From Oscillospiraceae bacterium (GTDB lineage: Bacteria > Bacillota > Clostridia > Oscillospirales > Acutalibacteraceae), in NCBI GenBank assembly GCA_003486665.1, contig DNGF01000187.1, positions 1,980 through 14,372 on the forward strand: DNA of 12,393 bases. The letters are read 5' to 3'. Each line of letters begins with the position of its first letter. Position 1 is the first letter of the stretch. The notes beneath the pieces are model-generated. The model worked only from the letters and a program-made list of their open reading frames with translations. It made no database searches and had not been told where the DNA came from. Shown piece by piece: positions 1-6,573 of the stretch. The position numbers and the translations under genes were made by a program.

Positions 1-68
1 TGAACCGGTACGATGTTGCCATCGAGGGATTTTAAGTCCCTTGCGTCTGCCTATTCCGCCACACCGGC
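1..68 (-). tRNA. tRNA-Leu (anticodon UAA), 5' part, truncated by window start
   Basis: Read on the minus strand, the gene begins GCCGGTGTGGCGGAAT at position 68. It shows a class II tRNA layout: the acceptor 5' strand, a D arm, a GGGA/TCCC-type anticodon stem around the loop CTTAAAA, and then a long variable arm (CGATG, GCAA loop, CATCG). The anticodon TAA lies at complement(32..34) and reads UUA leucine codons. The long variable arm excludes most other isotypes, and the anticodon gives Leu. The T arm begins at the window edge, and the 3' acceptor strand is outside, so the full cloverleaf and any encoded CCA cannot be checked. A consensus promoter lies directly upstream. Confidence 0.95.
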
Positions 69-75
69 ATATGTG

Positions 76-106
76 TCGGCGATCATTATAACATAACGAT
101 CGCCGA
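76..106. repeat. 9-bp perfect inverted repeat bracketing the tRNA promoter -10
   Basis: TCGGCGATC at 76-84 and GATCGCCGA at 98-106 are exact reverse complements 13 bases apart. The -10 hexamer (85-90) lies directly beside the inner edge of one arm, and the other arm lies in the promoter spacer. The arrangement suits a dimeric repressor site or DNA cruciform, but the transcript would contain only part of one arm, so it is not an RNA hairpin. No known operator is recognised. Confidence 0.6.
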
Positions 107-114
107 TTTGTCAA
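85..114 (-). promoter_or_regulatory. Sigma-A promoter of tRNA-Leu
   Basis: On the minus strand a perfect TTGACA (-35, complement 109..114) is separated by 18 bases from a perfect TATAAT (-10, complement 85..90). Transcription would start near 78, about 10 bases before the mature tRNA 5' end. Both boxes match consensus, as expected for a stable RNA promoter. The -10 box is embedded between the arms of a 9-bp inverted repeat (listed separately). Confidence 0.85.
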
Positions 115-122
115 CAAAAACG

Positions 123-159
123 ATAGTTGATTCCAATTAAATAAGCAATAGTTGATTCC
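123..159. repeat. Two direct 12-bp repeats in the tRNA-Leu/phospho-sugar mutase spacer
   Basis: ATAGTTGATTCC occurs at 123-134 and again at 148-159, a 25-base period. The rest of the 69-261 spacer has no gene-like start and no clear terminator for the minus-strand mutase gene. On the minus strand two overlapping frames stay open across about 100 bases (roughly 110-215) without a start codon or ribosome site. This is the sort of pattern seen in multicopy intergenic elements; that reading is inference only. Confidence 0.5.
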
Positions 160-261
160 CGCCGAAAATTAATTGCAAATTCGTATATTTCGGTTTGCCG
201 TCCCAAACGCAGACCCCTGTCAAATCAAAAGCCTTGCGGACGTGCCTGTGCAGTTTGGATA

Positions 262-1902
262 TCAGCCATTGATAATCTCGTGGAGCTTTGCCTTTACGGC
301 TTCAAGGCGGGCATGGGCATTTTCTCTGCTCTTATCCTGAATTGAGTAGTAGACCTTAAGCTTCGGCTCTGTTCCTGACGGTCTGATGGCAAGCCATGAG
401 CCGTCTTCAAAAATATACTTGAGAACATTTTCCTTCGGCAGATCCGCAACTCCCTTTGAGAAATCTATAATCTCTTTAATTCCGTCAAAGAACTTGCTGC
501 CGTTCTCGCGGAACTCGGTCATAAGGCTCTGTATCTTCTGCGCGCCCTCAATTCCCTTGAGTACAAATGTATCAAGTGCGTCAAGGTAATAGCCGTACTT
601 ATCGTAAATATCGTTAAGAGCGTCAATGAGAGTCTTGCCCTGATTATAATAGTAAGCAGCCATCTGACAAGCAAGCATTGAAGAAACAACGGCATCCTTA
701 TCTCTCGCGTGTGTGCCGACAAGGTAGCCATAGCTCTCCTCATATCCGATAACGAACTCTCTGTCACCCGACTTCTCATATCTGTTGATCTGATCTCCGA
801 TATATTTAAAGCCGGTGAGCGTTTCGGCAACCTGAAGACCGAAGCTTCTTGCAATGTTCGCGCCAAGCTCGCTTGTAACAATAGTCTTGACAAGGGTCGA
901 TTTGCTGTTAAGCGAATCCTTTTTCATATTGAGTACAAAATTAACAAGGAGTGCGCCCATCTGGTTGCCCGTAATAAGCACATACTTGCCGTCATGCTTA
1001 ACGCCTGCGCCTATACGGTCACAGTCGGGGTCGGTGCCGAAGACAAAATCCGCACCCTCTCTTTCAGCCTGCTTAAGAGCAAGTGTAAGAGCGTCCTTCT
1101 CCTCCGGGTTCGGCGAACGAACAGTTGAGAAGTTTCCGTCCGGAAGCTCCTGTTCCTTAACAACCGAAACATTCATACCCTCAAGAATTCTTCTTACCGG
1201 AATGTTGCCCGTGCCGTGGAGCGGAGTGTAAACGATCTTTATATCCGAAGGCTCTTCGTAAAGCGACTGCTTCTTAACCTCTTTGAGGAATGCGTCAAGC
1301 ACCTCTGTGCCGATGGGCTGATACAGTCCTTTCTTTGCGGCTTCTTCAAGGTCCATGTGAGGTACAGCCTTAAGATCCTCTATTGCATTGACATATCCGA
1401 TAACCTTATTTGCCTGATCGGGGCAAAGCTGACAGCCCGTTTCATCATAAATCTTGTATCCGTTGTATTCCTTCGGGTTGTGGCTGGCGGTAACAACTGC
1501 GCCCGCCGTGCAGCCAAGATGCCTTACCGTAAAGGAAAGAACCGGGGTGGGCATAAGAGTATCGTAGAGATAAACCTTAATTCCGTTTGCACAGAGAACC
1601 TCGGAAGCATATATTGCAAACTGTCTTGAATTATTTCTTGAATCATGAGCAATTGCTACACTCTTTTCGCCCTTGAATTCGGCTTTAAGATAATCGGCAA
1701 GTCCCTGCGTAGCTTTGCTTACTGTATATTTGTTCATTCTGTTGGCACCTGCGCCCATGATTCCCCTGAGTCCGCCTGTACCAAACTCCAGATCTTTATA
1801 AAATCTGTCCTCTATTTCTTTTTCGTCGGTGATTGCAAGAAGCTCTGCCTTTGTATCTTCATCAAAACCGAGCCACTGCTGATACTTTTCTTTGTAGTCC
1901 AT
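262..1902 (-). CDS. pgcA: Phospho-sugar mutase, alpha-phosphoglucomutase type (PgcA-like)
   Basis: This 546-aa cytoplasmic enzyme of the alpha-D-phosphohexomutase superfamily is predicted to interconvert glucose-1-phosphate and glucose-6-phosphate, feeding UDP-glucose, glycogen and envelope-sugar synthesis. All four family signatures are present in order. The phosphoserine loop TASHNP has Ser140. The metal loop GTDPDCDR carries Asp291, Asp293 and Asp295. The sugar-specificity loop GYEESYG spans 386-392. The phosphate-binding loop RPSGTEP spans 507-513. Length and motif wording fit Bacillus PgcA better than the shorter GlmM or ManB families. The ATG at 1902 is preceded by AAAGGAG (complement 1910..1916) at good spacing. 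It is monocistronic with its own promoter and has no clear terminator before the tRNA. A phosphomannomutase or bifunctional activity cannot be excluded from sequence. Confidence 0.93.
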   Translation of the reverse strand: MDYKEKYQQWLGFDEDTKAELLAITDEKEIEDRFYKDLEFGTGGLRGIMGAGANRMNKYTVSKATQGLADYLKAEFKGEKSVAIAHDSRNNSRQFAIYASEVLCANGIKVYLYDTLMPTPVLSFTVRHLGCTAGAVVTASHNPKEYNGYKIYDETGCQLCPDQANKVIGYVNAIEDLKAVPHMDLEEAAKKGLYQPIGTEVLDAFLKEVKKQSLYEEPSDIKIVYTPLHGTGNIPVRRILEGMNVSVVKEQELPDGNFSTVRSPNPEEKDALTLALKQAEREGADFVFGTDPDCDRIGAGVKHDGKYVLITGNQMGALLVNFVLNMKKDSLNSKSTLVKTIVTSELGANIARSFGLQVAETLTGFKYIGDQINRYEKSGDREFVIGYEESYGYLVGTHARDKDAVVSSMLACQMAAYYYNQGKTLIDALNDIYDKYGYYLDALDTFVLKGIEGAQKIQSLMTEFRENGSKFFDGIKEIIDFSKGVADLPKENVLKYIFEDGSWLAIRPSGTEPKLKVYYSIQDKSRENAHARLEAVKAKLHEIING

Positions 1903-1960
1903 AACGATGCTCCTTTACCTTAGAAAAATTTTTATTTTTCCCTCATATTTCTCCATATAA

Positions 1961-1989
1961 AGCATACCACAAATGTCCCCTTTAGTCAA
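1961..1989 (-). promoter_or_regulatory. Sigma-A promoter of the phospho-sugar mutase gene
   Basis: TTGACT (complement 1984..1989) and TATGCT (complement 1961..1966) are 17 bases apart on the minus strand. Transcription would start near 1954, giving a leader of about 50 bases before the ATG at 1902. The promoter lies downstream of the terminator of the ECF operon, so the mutase appears to be independently transcribed. Confidence 0.7.
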
Positions 1990-2069
1990 CGGACAAAGAA
2001 CAAAATATAATATATTTTATGCGGCAAAAATCGGGAATATCAGCAAAAATATAGCTTTTATTATACAGC

Positions 2070-2100
2070 AAAAAATCCGACCCTCGTTTGAAGGTCGGAT
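2070..2100 (-). terminator. Rho-independent terminator of the ECF sigma/DUF4349 operon
   Basis: On the minus strand the stem TCCGACC/GGTCGGA (complement 2093..2099 and 2076..2082, extendable by one A-T pair) encloses a 10-base loop and is followed by a run of T residues (complement 2070..2075). It lies 13 bases beyond the DUF4349 stop codon. Confidence 0.88.
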
Positions 2101-2112
2101 AATTATATTCTC

Positions 2113-3102
2113 TTACTTTTTATTTCTCTTTTTCTTCACAATTATGATCACAACCGCAATCACAACGGCGGCAATTACAAGATAAGGGCTTGCGCCGAGG
2201 ACAAATATGCCGAGATTTCTGAAAAACTGTCCGATATTGTAAAGACTCTCGGAGAATTTTTCACTGACCTGCGAGCCGAAGCTTGACGGATTTTTCTTCA
2301 CTCGCTCAACCTCGGAAATGCTGATTGAGATTTCCGAATAAGCAATGCGCTGATCGTAATTTTTCTTCTGCGATCTGAGCGATTCAAGCTCTCCTCTGAC
2401 CTGTGCGAGTCTGTCCTGAACATCCATGGTATCCTGAACGGTTTCGCATTTTGCAAGTATGCCGAGCAAGGCTTTTTCTTCCGTTTCAAGCGCGGTAATC
2501 TGACTCTCGGTATCGGTATAGTCATTTGTAACATCCGAAGTTCTAATGTTTCTGGCTGTAATTGTACCTGCTTTTTCAAGATATTCAATGAACTCGTCAA
2601 GCTTTTCCGCAGGAACATTGACCGCTGTTTCAATCGTCATATATTCGCCATGCTTGCTCTGGCTCAGTGATGAGGTATAGCCCTTAACCGAACCGACCTG
2701 AGCGTTAATTTTCTTAATCAATTCATCGGCGTTCTTCGTTTCAATGCTGACAGAAGCTGTCTTAATAAGCTTCTGCGACGTCGGATTCGTACCGTCAGGA
2801 GATCCGTTAGTTTTACCGGTTTCAATCGTATCCTCACTTGAACCGTTTGAGTAATTATGGATGTACGAGCTTTCGTCGTGTATTTCATTTGTAGATTTAT
2901 TCTTGGAAAGCGACGAACCTGCTCCGTAAGCTCCGCCGACCAAAACCGCAACGGCAAGACAGGCAGCGATAATCGCCGTGATCCTTTTGCCCTTTTTAGG
3001 CTTTGCCGAGCGAGTCGGTTTCAGCTGCGATATCTTATCCTTGAGCGAATCGGGAGCGTGAAGCTCATCGACTTCTCTGATGTAATCTGTTTTATTCATC
3101 AT
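2113..3102 (-). CDS. Membrane anti-sigma-like protein with DUF4349 domain
   Basis: This 329-aa protein is a likely membrane partner and regulator of the ECF sigma factor encoded just upstream. Residues 1-40 are a short cytoplasmic segment of the type found in zinc-less anti-sigma factors, including ELHAPDSLKDKI. A transmembrane helix follows at about 41-62, then a Ser/Thr/Asn-rich linker to about 110. A DUF4349-type extracytoplasmic domain contains a coiled-coil segment near 198-250. A second transmembrane helix at about 298-322 ends in a lysine/arginine-rich tail. GGAGG (complement 3108..3112) sits inside the end of the sigma gene and can serve ATG 3102 (5-base spacing) or ATG 3099 (8-base spacing); an in-frame TTG at 3105 is less likely. 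The frame overlaps the sigma gene by about 11 bases, so translation is probably coupled. Family assignment is from recall of DUF4349 architecture; the anti-sigma role is inferred from position and the N-terminus. Confidence 0.82.
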   Translation of the reverse strand: MMNKTDYIREVDELHAPDSLKDKISQLKPTRSAKPKKGKRITAIIAACLAVAVLVGGAYGAGSSLSKNKSTNEIHDESSYIHNYSNGSSEDTIETGKTNGSPDGTNPTSQKLIKTASVSIETKNADELIKKINAQVGSVKGYTSSLSQSKHGEYMTIETAVNVPAEKLDEFIEYLEKAGTITARNIRTSDVTNDYTDTESQITALETEEKALLGILAKCETVQDTMDVQDRLAQVRGELESLRSQKKNYDQRIAYSEISISISEVERVKKNPSSFGSQVSEKFSESLYNIGQFFRNLGIFVLGASPYLVIAAVVIAVVIIIVKKKRNKK

Positions 3103-3577
3103 CAAAACCTCCGATCATTTCTTCTTTTAACATGGCTCTGCCGCGGCTGAGCCATGAAAGTACGGTATTCGGCTTTGCGTCAAGAATTTTTCCGATCTCC
3201 TTGGCGGAGTAACCCTCATAATAATGAAGATAAACCGCATTGCGGTAGTTTTCGGGCAATGCTCTGACCGCTTCTATGACGGAATCCTCTTTTTCTGCCG
3301 CATTCTTCGGCAGCGGAGCTTCGCAAAGCACAATGTTTGCATTTTTCCTCAATTCGTCACGGCAAAGATTGATCGTAACGCGGATAAGCCACGCTTTGAG
3401 ATGTTCGGTACCTCTGAAAGCCTTTTCACTCTCAAGGAGCTTTACGAACACACTTTGCGTAATGTCCTCCGCATCCGCTGTTCTTGCCGAATTATGTACC
3501 GCGACACGGTAGACCGTATCCGTAAACTGAGAGAATGCGTATGGGAAAGCGTCCTTTCCCGACATAAAAAATATCAT
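3092..3577 (-). CDS. ECF-type RNA polymerase sigma factor (sigma-70 family)
   Basis: This 161-aa protein has the two-domain ECF layout. Sigma region 2 spans about 12-78, with DAEDITQSVFVKLLES (region 2.2, core binding) and KAWLIRVTINLCRDELRK (region 2.4, -10 recognition). A short linker leads to region 4 at about 100-153, with LPENYRNAVYLHYYEG and the helix-turn-helix YSAKEIGKILDAKPNTVLSW. It would direct RNA polymerase to a small envelope or stress regulon and is probably held inactive by the DUF4349 protein translated from the overlapping downstream frame. I start it at ATG 3577 because AAAGGGGG lies 7 bases upstream. A TTG at 3595 would place that ribosome site inside the gene, and ATG 3565 is also in frame. 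No classical sigma-W/M-type name can be assigned. Confidence 0.92.
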   Translation of the reverse strand: MIFFMSGKDAFPYAFSQFTDTVYRVAVHNSARTADAEDITQSVFVKLLESEKAFRGTEHLKAWLIRVTINLCRDELRKNANIVLCEAPLPKNAAEKEDSVIEAVRALPENYRNAVYLHYYEGYSAKEIGKILDAKPNTVLSWLSRGRAMLKEEMIGGFDDE

Positions 3578-3599
3578 GATATTGCCCCCTTTCAACTAT

Positions 3600-3628
3600 A
3601 ACACGTTTTGACGGCATGAATTATTGCA
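3600..3628 (-). promoter_or_regulatory. Candidate ECF-type (autoregulated) promoter of the sigma operon
   Basis: The minus strand carries TGCAAT (complement 3623..3628), 17 bases, then CGTGTT (complement 3600..3605), resembling the TGMAAC/CGTnT style of ECF promoters. It lies 23 bases before the ATG. A sigma-A -10 (TATAGT, complement 3595..3600) overlaps it but has no acceptable -35. Autoregulation is common for ECF operons; this site is a motif-level guess. Confidence 0.4.
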
Positions 3629-3669
3629 CGAACAAAAAATTTTATTAAAAAGCTTGCAGCGTAAGCAGA

Positions 3670-3700
3670 CAAAAGCCTCCCCTGTTTTCAAGGAGAGGCT
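3670..3700 (-). terminator. Rho-independent terminator of the secreted alpha/beta-hydrolase gene
   Basis: On the minus strand AGCCTCTCC (complement 3692..3700) pairs with GGGGAGGCT (complement 3674..3682) across a 9-base loop, with one G-U pair, and is followed by TTTTG. It begins 8 bases after the hydrolase stop codon and insulates the downstream ECF operon. Confidence 0.87.
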
Positions 3701-3707
3701 GTTTAAT

Positions 3708-5567
3708 TCAGAATATAAAGCTCCAAAAATCGCCGAAGCCCTTTTTACCGAAGATAAGTGTCATGAGCTTGGCAACCGCTCCGAGCGCCGTGGTAAGAAC
3801 AACCGTTGTCTTGTCCGGCTCGGAAGCAGGCTTATAGTCGCCTCTCATGAGTCCGTCGTAATCAAGCTGTTCCTTGACTTCTTCTGTCGCAAGGTTATAC
3901 TTGGCAACAAGCTCAGCCATAAGAGCGCGAAGCTCCTCTGTCATCTTATCGTCATTTTCGGGAACGATAACCGTATTTGCAGCAAGTGCCTTTGCTTCGG
4001 CAACCTTATTTTTAACCCTTGCGTCGTCCTCTGCGGAAAGTACGCCAAGCTTAAAGACCTGCTCCGCATCGCCGAGATAGCGGTTAAGCTTCTTAAGGTT
4101 TCTTACATTGTTGAACTGGGGATATGTATCCTTGCAGTCGTCAATGCTCTTTACCTTATTCATTGCAATATCGTAAGCAAGGTTGAGTGCGATATTGTTG
4201 TTTGTAAGCTCATGGAACTGCTTATTGAAATACCATGTTGTCTTCTCAAAATAAGCCGTTGAGGTATCAATTGAGCCGTCGGGTGAAACATGATGTGACG
4301 GATCGGCGATATACTCATCGCTGAAGGATGTGCCTGCCGGAACATAAGATGTGCCGGGAGCCGTTGAAGAAATCTCGATAACCTCATCGGAGTTTGTTGA
4401 ATCCTGAGTTTCGAAGAACTTAAAGAATCCAAAATCTCCGCTGCCGCCGCCGAAGCCGAGGTTGTAGCCTGCGATGAAGTAAAGCTCTGTGCCATACTTC
4501 TCTTGCTGGTACTCAAGTCTTTCCTTAAGCTCACGCTGTGCCTTTGCATAGCTGTCCGTCTGAGCCTTTGTTTCGGCAAGTTCCTCACCCTGAAGATACT
4601 TGTCTGCAAACTCCTCGTATCTGTCGGGAGGACAGAGAGAAATGAGCGAAGTGTTCGGAACGATAAGCGTCTTTACAAAAGCGGAAATGATATCATAAAG
4701 AAGGTTGTCCACTTCCTGCTTAGGAAGAATTCTTGCAGCAATATTGATAAGCGAACCCGTCATAGCGTCAACGCCGATCTGCTGAATAGCCTCGGTATAA
4801 ACCATATCAGGAGCATTCTCGTCAAAGTCGGCAAGCATCAGGTCTGCAAAAACATCGCTGCCCTGCCATGCGCCTACAACGCTGATGATCTTCTCAACTC
4901 TGCCCGCGTCGGGATAGAGGTTGAGGTAGTTATTAACAACGCTTGCGCCCATGCTCATCGGAACAAGGATAACCTTATCCGAGCCTGTCTGCGGAAGAAC
5001 AACGTCTTCTATGTAATCGTTAAGACCCTTTGCATTTTCAAATGTGTTTGAGAAAATCGAATAGTTGTAGCAGTAAACATTGTCCTCGCCGATCTCGTCA
5101 ACAAGAGCCTGACACGGAATACGTCTGTCAAAAATTCCTCTTGCATCCTCGTTATATCCCGAAATCGGACATGGATAATTCGGTGTTACAACGTTATTTA
5201 CGAATGTGCCGTCGTCCTTCCTGAGATGGTCAACGAAAAGAACCTCAAGCGCACCCTTGATCGCGCTCTCGGAAACAACATCGCGCTGAGCCGCAATCGT
5301 TACAATAAGACCTGCAACAAGACGAATCATCTTGACCCAGTCAATAATTGAGAAGCTCGCAAAATCCGTGTTGACATGGAGCATATTCCAGCTTGCGATC
5401 TCATTGCCGTCGTCGTCATACTTATAGGTCTGCGACTGACCGATACCGGGAATAAAAACGACCGGTGTAACGTCATTCTTCGCATTAGCCGTTATCGCAA
5501 CAGCCGACATGGTGAAAACCATAATCACGCAAAGAATTACGGAAATGATCTTCTTTGAAAGTTTCAT
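3708..5567 (-). CDS. Secreted alpha/beta-hydrolase (lipase/LCAT-like), function unassigned
   Basis: This 619-aa exported protein has a Sec signal peptide at 1-29 (KK, hydrophobic core, ANA cleavage site after residue 29). VVFIPGIGQS at 37-46 looks like the beta-strand and oxyanion turn of a lipase-like fold. VILVPMSMGAS gives the nucleophile elbow with Ser205 in P-M-S-M-G, where Pro replaces the usual first Gly of GxSxG. SDEVI near Asp394 and SHH at 424-426 are reasonable acid and histidine candidates of the triad (inference). A charged helical region spans about 490-580, and the protein ends in a hydrophobic segment and an aromatic tail (FGDFWSFIF). The start is ATG 5567, preceded by GGAGG (complement 5575..5579); the 34 extra codons upstream have no ribosome site and overlap the promoter. 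It is monocistronic with its own promoter and terminator. Substrate is unknown; esterase, lipase or acyltransferase are all possible. Confidence 0.78.
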   Translation of the reverse strand: MKLSKKIISVILCVIMVFTMSAVAITANAKNDVTPVVFIPGIGQSQTYKYDDDGNEIASWNMLHVNTDFASFSIIDWVKMIRLVAGLIVTIAAQRDVVSESAIKGALEVLFVDHLRKDDGTFVNNVVTPNYPCPISGYNEDARGIFDRRIPCQALVDEIGEDNVYCYNYSIFSNTFENAKGLNDYIEDVVLPQTGSDKVILVPMSMGASVVNNYLNLYPDAGRVEKIISVVGAWQGSDVFADLMLADFDENAPDMVYTEAIQQIGVDAMTGSLINIAARILPKQEVDNLLYDIISAFVKTLIVPNTSLISLCPPDRYEEFADKYLQGEELAETKAQTDSYAKAQRELKERLEYQQEKYGTELYFIAGYNLGFGGGSGDFGFFKFFETQDSTNSDEVIEISSTAPGTSYVPAGTSFSDEYIADPSHHVSPDGSIDTSTAYFEKTTWYFNKQFHELTNNNIALNLAYDIAMNKVKSIDDCKDTYPQFNNVRNLKKLNRYLGDAEQVFKLGVLSAEDDARVKNKVAEAKALAANTVIVPENDDKMTEELRALMAELVAKYNLATEEVKEQLDYDGLMRGDYKPASEPDKTTVVLTTALGAVAKLMTLIFGKKGFGDFWSFIF

Positions 5568-5633
5568 AAAATAACCTCCGTTATGTTTTATCAAGAGTAA
5601 CCGTTTATTGTTTATTTGTCGGTTAACAAGTTT

Positions 5634-5662
5634 ATAATACCAAAAATTATGTGTAAAATCAA
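5634..5662 (-). promoter_or_regulatory. Sigma-A promoter of the secreted hydrolase gene
   Basis: On the minus strand TTGATT (complement 5657..5662) is 17 bases from TATTAT (complement 5634..5639). The predicted start near 5628 leaves a leader of about 60 bases containing a weak 6-bp inverted repeat (5598-5603/5620-5625). No terminator separates it from the HAD gene upstream, so some readthrough is possible. Confidence 0.6.
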
Positions 5663-5725
5663 TATACAATTAAAATTTTATGGCAACATCATACAATAAT
5701 CCGGTTGGAAATATTTTACAAATTG

Positions 5726-6403
5726 TTAAGGCAGCACCTCAAATATCTCCGTTATACAGCTTATTGTGTAGGTTGCTCCGCTTTCGGTATTCTGATTTTT
5801 TCTGTTCACCCAGCAGGAATCAAGTCCGCTGCTTATTGCGCCGGCAATATCCGAGGATAGCGAATCGCCGACAACGAGAATTTTACTTTTGTCCTTTTCT
5901 TCGATATGTTCAAGAACATAGTCAAAATATTCCTTCTGCGGCTTGTTGAAGCCGATCTCTTCCGAAATAAAAACGTCCTTTATGTATTTCATGATCGGCG
6001 AGCCGTTCAGCCTGCCGTTCTGAACGATTTTTGTTCCGTTCGTAACAAGATAAAGCATATAATTTTCGCTGAGCTTTTCACAGGCTTCAAGTGCGCCGTC
6101 AAGGATGAAACCCGCCTGCGAGAGGAAGCGCATATAAGAAAGATTGGCTTCGACCGTGTCCGCCGTCACGCCTGTTTTTTCAAAAAAATCGGCAAATCTT
6201 TCGCGAAAAAGCTGAGGTCTTGTCAGCTCTCCCCTCTCAAGCTTTTTCCATTTTTCATCATTTATAGACGAGTACAATCTGCGGTTTTCCTCGGTTACGG
6301 GAATTCCGTACTTTTCCATGAGCCTGTCTATCGCATTTCTCTCCGACCTTGAGAAATCAAAAAGAGTTTCGTCAAGATCAAGCAGCAGAGTTGTGTATTT
6401 CAT
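5726..6403 (-). CDS. HAD-superfamily hydrolase, YjjG-type pyrimidine nucleotidase
   Basis: This 225-aa cytoplasmic phosphatase shows the four HAD motifs. Motif I is DLDETLFDF with nucleophile Asp9 and acid/base Asp11. Motif II is VTNGT with Thr121 and Asn122. Motif III is Lys154 in GFNKPQ. Motif IV is GDSLSSDIAGA with Asp180 and Asp185. A helical cap lies between motifs I and II (about 15-95). Length, the DLDETLFDF wording and the FNKPQ/SDI context match the YjjG/YfnB family, which dephosphorylates (often non-canonical) pyrimidine nucleoside monophosphates and so cleans the nucleotide pool. The ATG at 6403 has AAAGGA 8 bases upstream and a good promoter behind it. No terminator is seen after the stop at 5726. 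General sugar-phosphatase or phosphoglycolate-phosphatase activity is an alternative. Confidence 0.88.
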   Translation of the reverse strand: MKYTTLLLDLDETLFDFSRSERNAIDRLMEKYGIPVTEENRRLYSSINDEKWKKLERGELTRPQLFRERFADFFEKTGVTADTVEANLSYMRFLSQAGFILDGALEACEKLSENYMLYLVTNGTKIVQNGRLNGSPIMKYIKDVFISEEIGFNKPQKEYFDYVLEHIEEKDKSKILVVGDSLSSDIAGAISSGLDSCWVNRKNQNTESGATYTISCITEIFEVLP

Positions 6404-6437
6404 TTAAACAGTCCTTTTCTGTGTATTTGCCGCTTAA

Positions 6438-6466
6438 ATTCTACTATGTTTTAAACTAAAAATCAA
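6438..6466 (-). promoter_or_regulatory. Sigma-A promoter of the HAD nucleotidase gene
   Basis: On the minus strand TTGATT (complement 6461..6466) and TAGAAT (complement 6438..6443) are 17 bases apart, giving a start near 6431 and a leader of about 28 bases. It is divergent from the M28-like gene promoter, with about 50 bases between the two -35 boxes. Confidence 0.65.
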
Positions 6467-6483
6467 CAATTTAAACAAATTGT
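6466..6483. repeat. AT-rich 7-bp inverted repeat between divergent promoters
   Basis: ACAATTT, AAAC, AAATTGT forms a perfect 7+7 repeat abutting the -35 box of the HAD gene promoter, on the side facing the divergent promoter. The position suits an operator for either gene, but base composition here is so AT-rich that chance is plausible. Confidence 0.35.
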
Positions 6484-6513
6484 AAGAAAAACAACAATCT
6501 TCGCGGTTTGCTG

Positions 6514-6543
6514 TTGAAAAATAATGGTTTAATATAGTATAAT
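6514..6543 (+). promoter_or_regulatory. Sigma-A promoter of the M28-like gene
   Basis: TTGAAA (6514-6519), an 18-base spacer and a perfect TATAAT (6538-6543) predict transcription from about 6550, only 24 bases before the start codon. The leader is almost entirely the AAAGGAGG ribosome site. Confidence 0.72.
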
Positions 6544-6573
6544 ATCACAAGCAAATAAAGGAGGCAGATAAAT

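Noticed and set aside
123..159. Short CRISPR-like array
   Set aside because: Only two 12-bp copies with a 13-base gap; no further units or cas genes.
187..261. Terminator of the phospho-sugar mutase gene
   Set aside because: There is an imperfect CCAAAC/GTTTGG pairing, but no T-run follows it and the loop is long.
3624..4262. Long plus-strand open frame (about 212 codons) opposite the hydrolase C-terminus
   Set aside because: It is antisense to a well-supported gene with signal peptide and terminator, has no good ribosome site and no recognisable domain.
4503..5051. Plus-strand open frame of about 182 codons opposite the hydrolase gene
   Set aside because: It is a shadow of the real minus-strand frame; composition is explained by the complement of its codons.
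5598..5625. Leader hairpin or operator before the hydrolase gene
   Set aside because: Only 6 bp with a 16-base gap in AT-rich sequence; could be chance.
5568..5669. 34-codon N-terminal extension of the hydrolase
   Set aside because: It would place codons over the -10/-35 boxes and the GGAGG site, and would bury the signal peptide.
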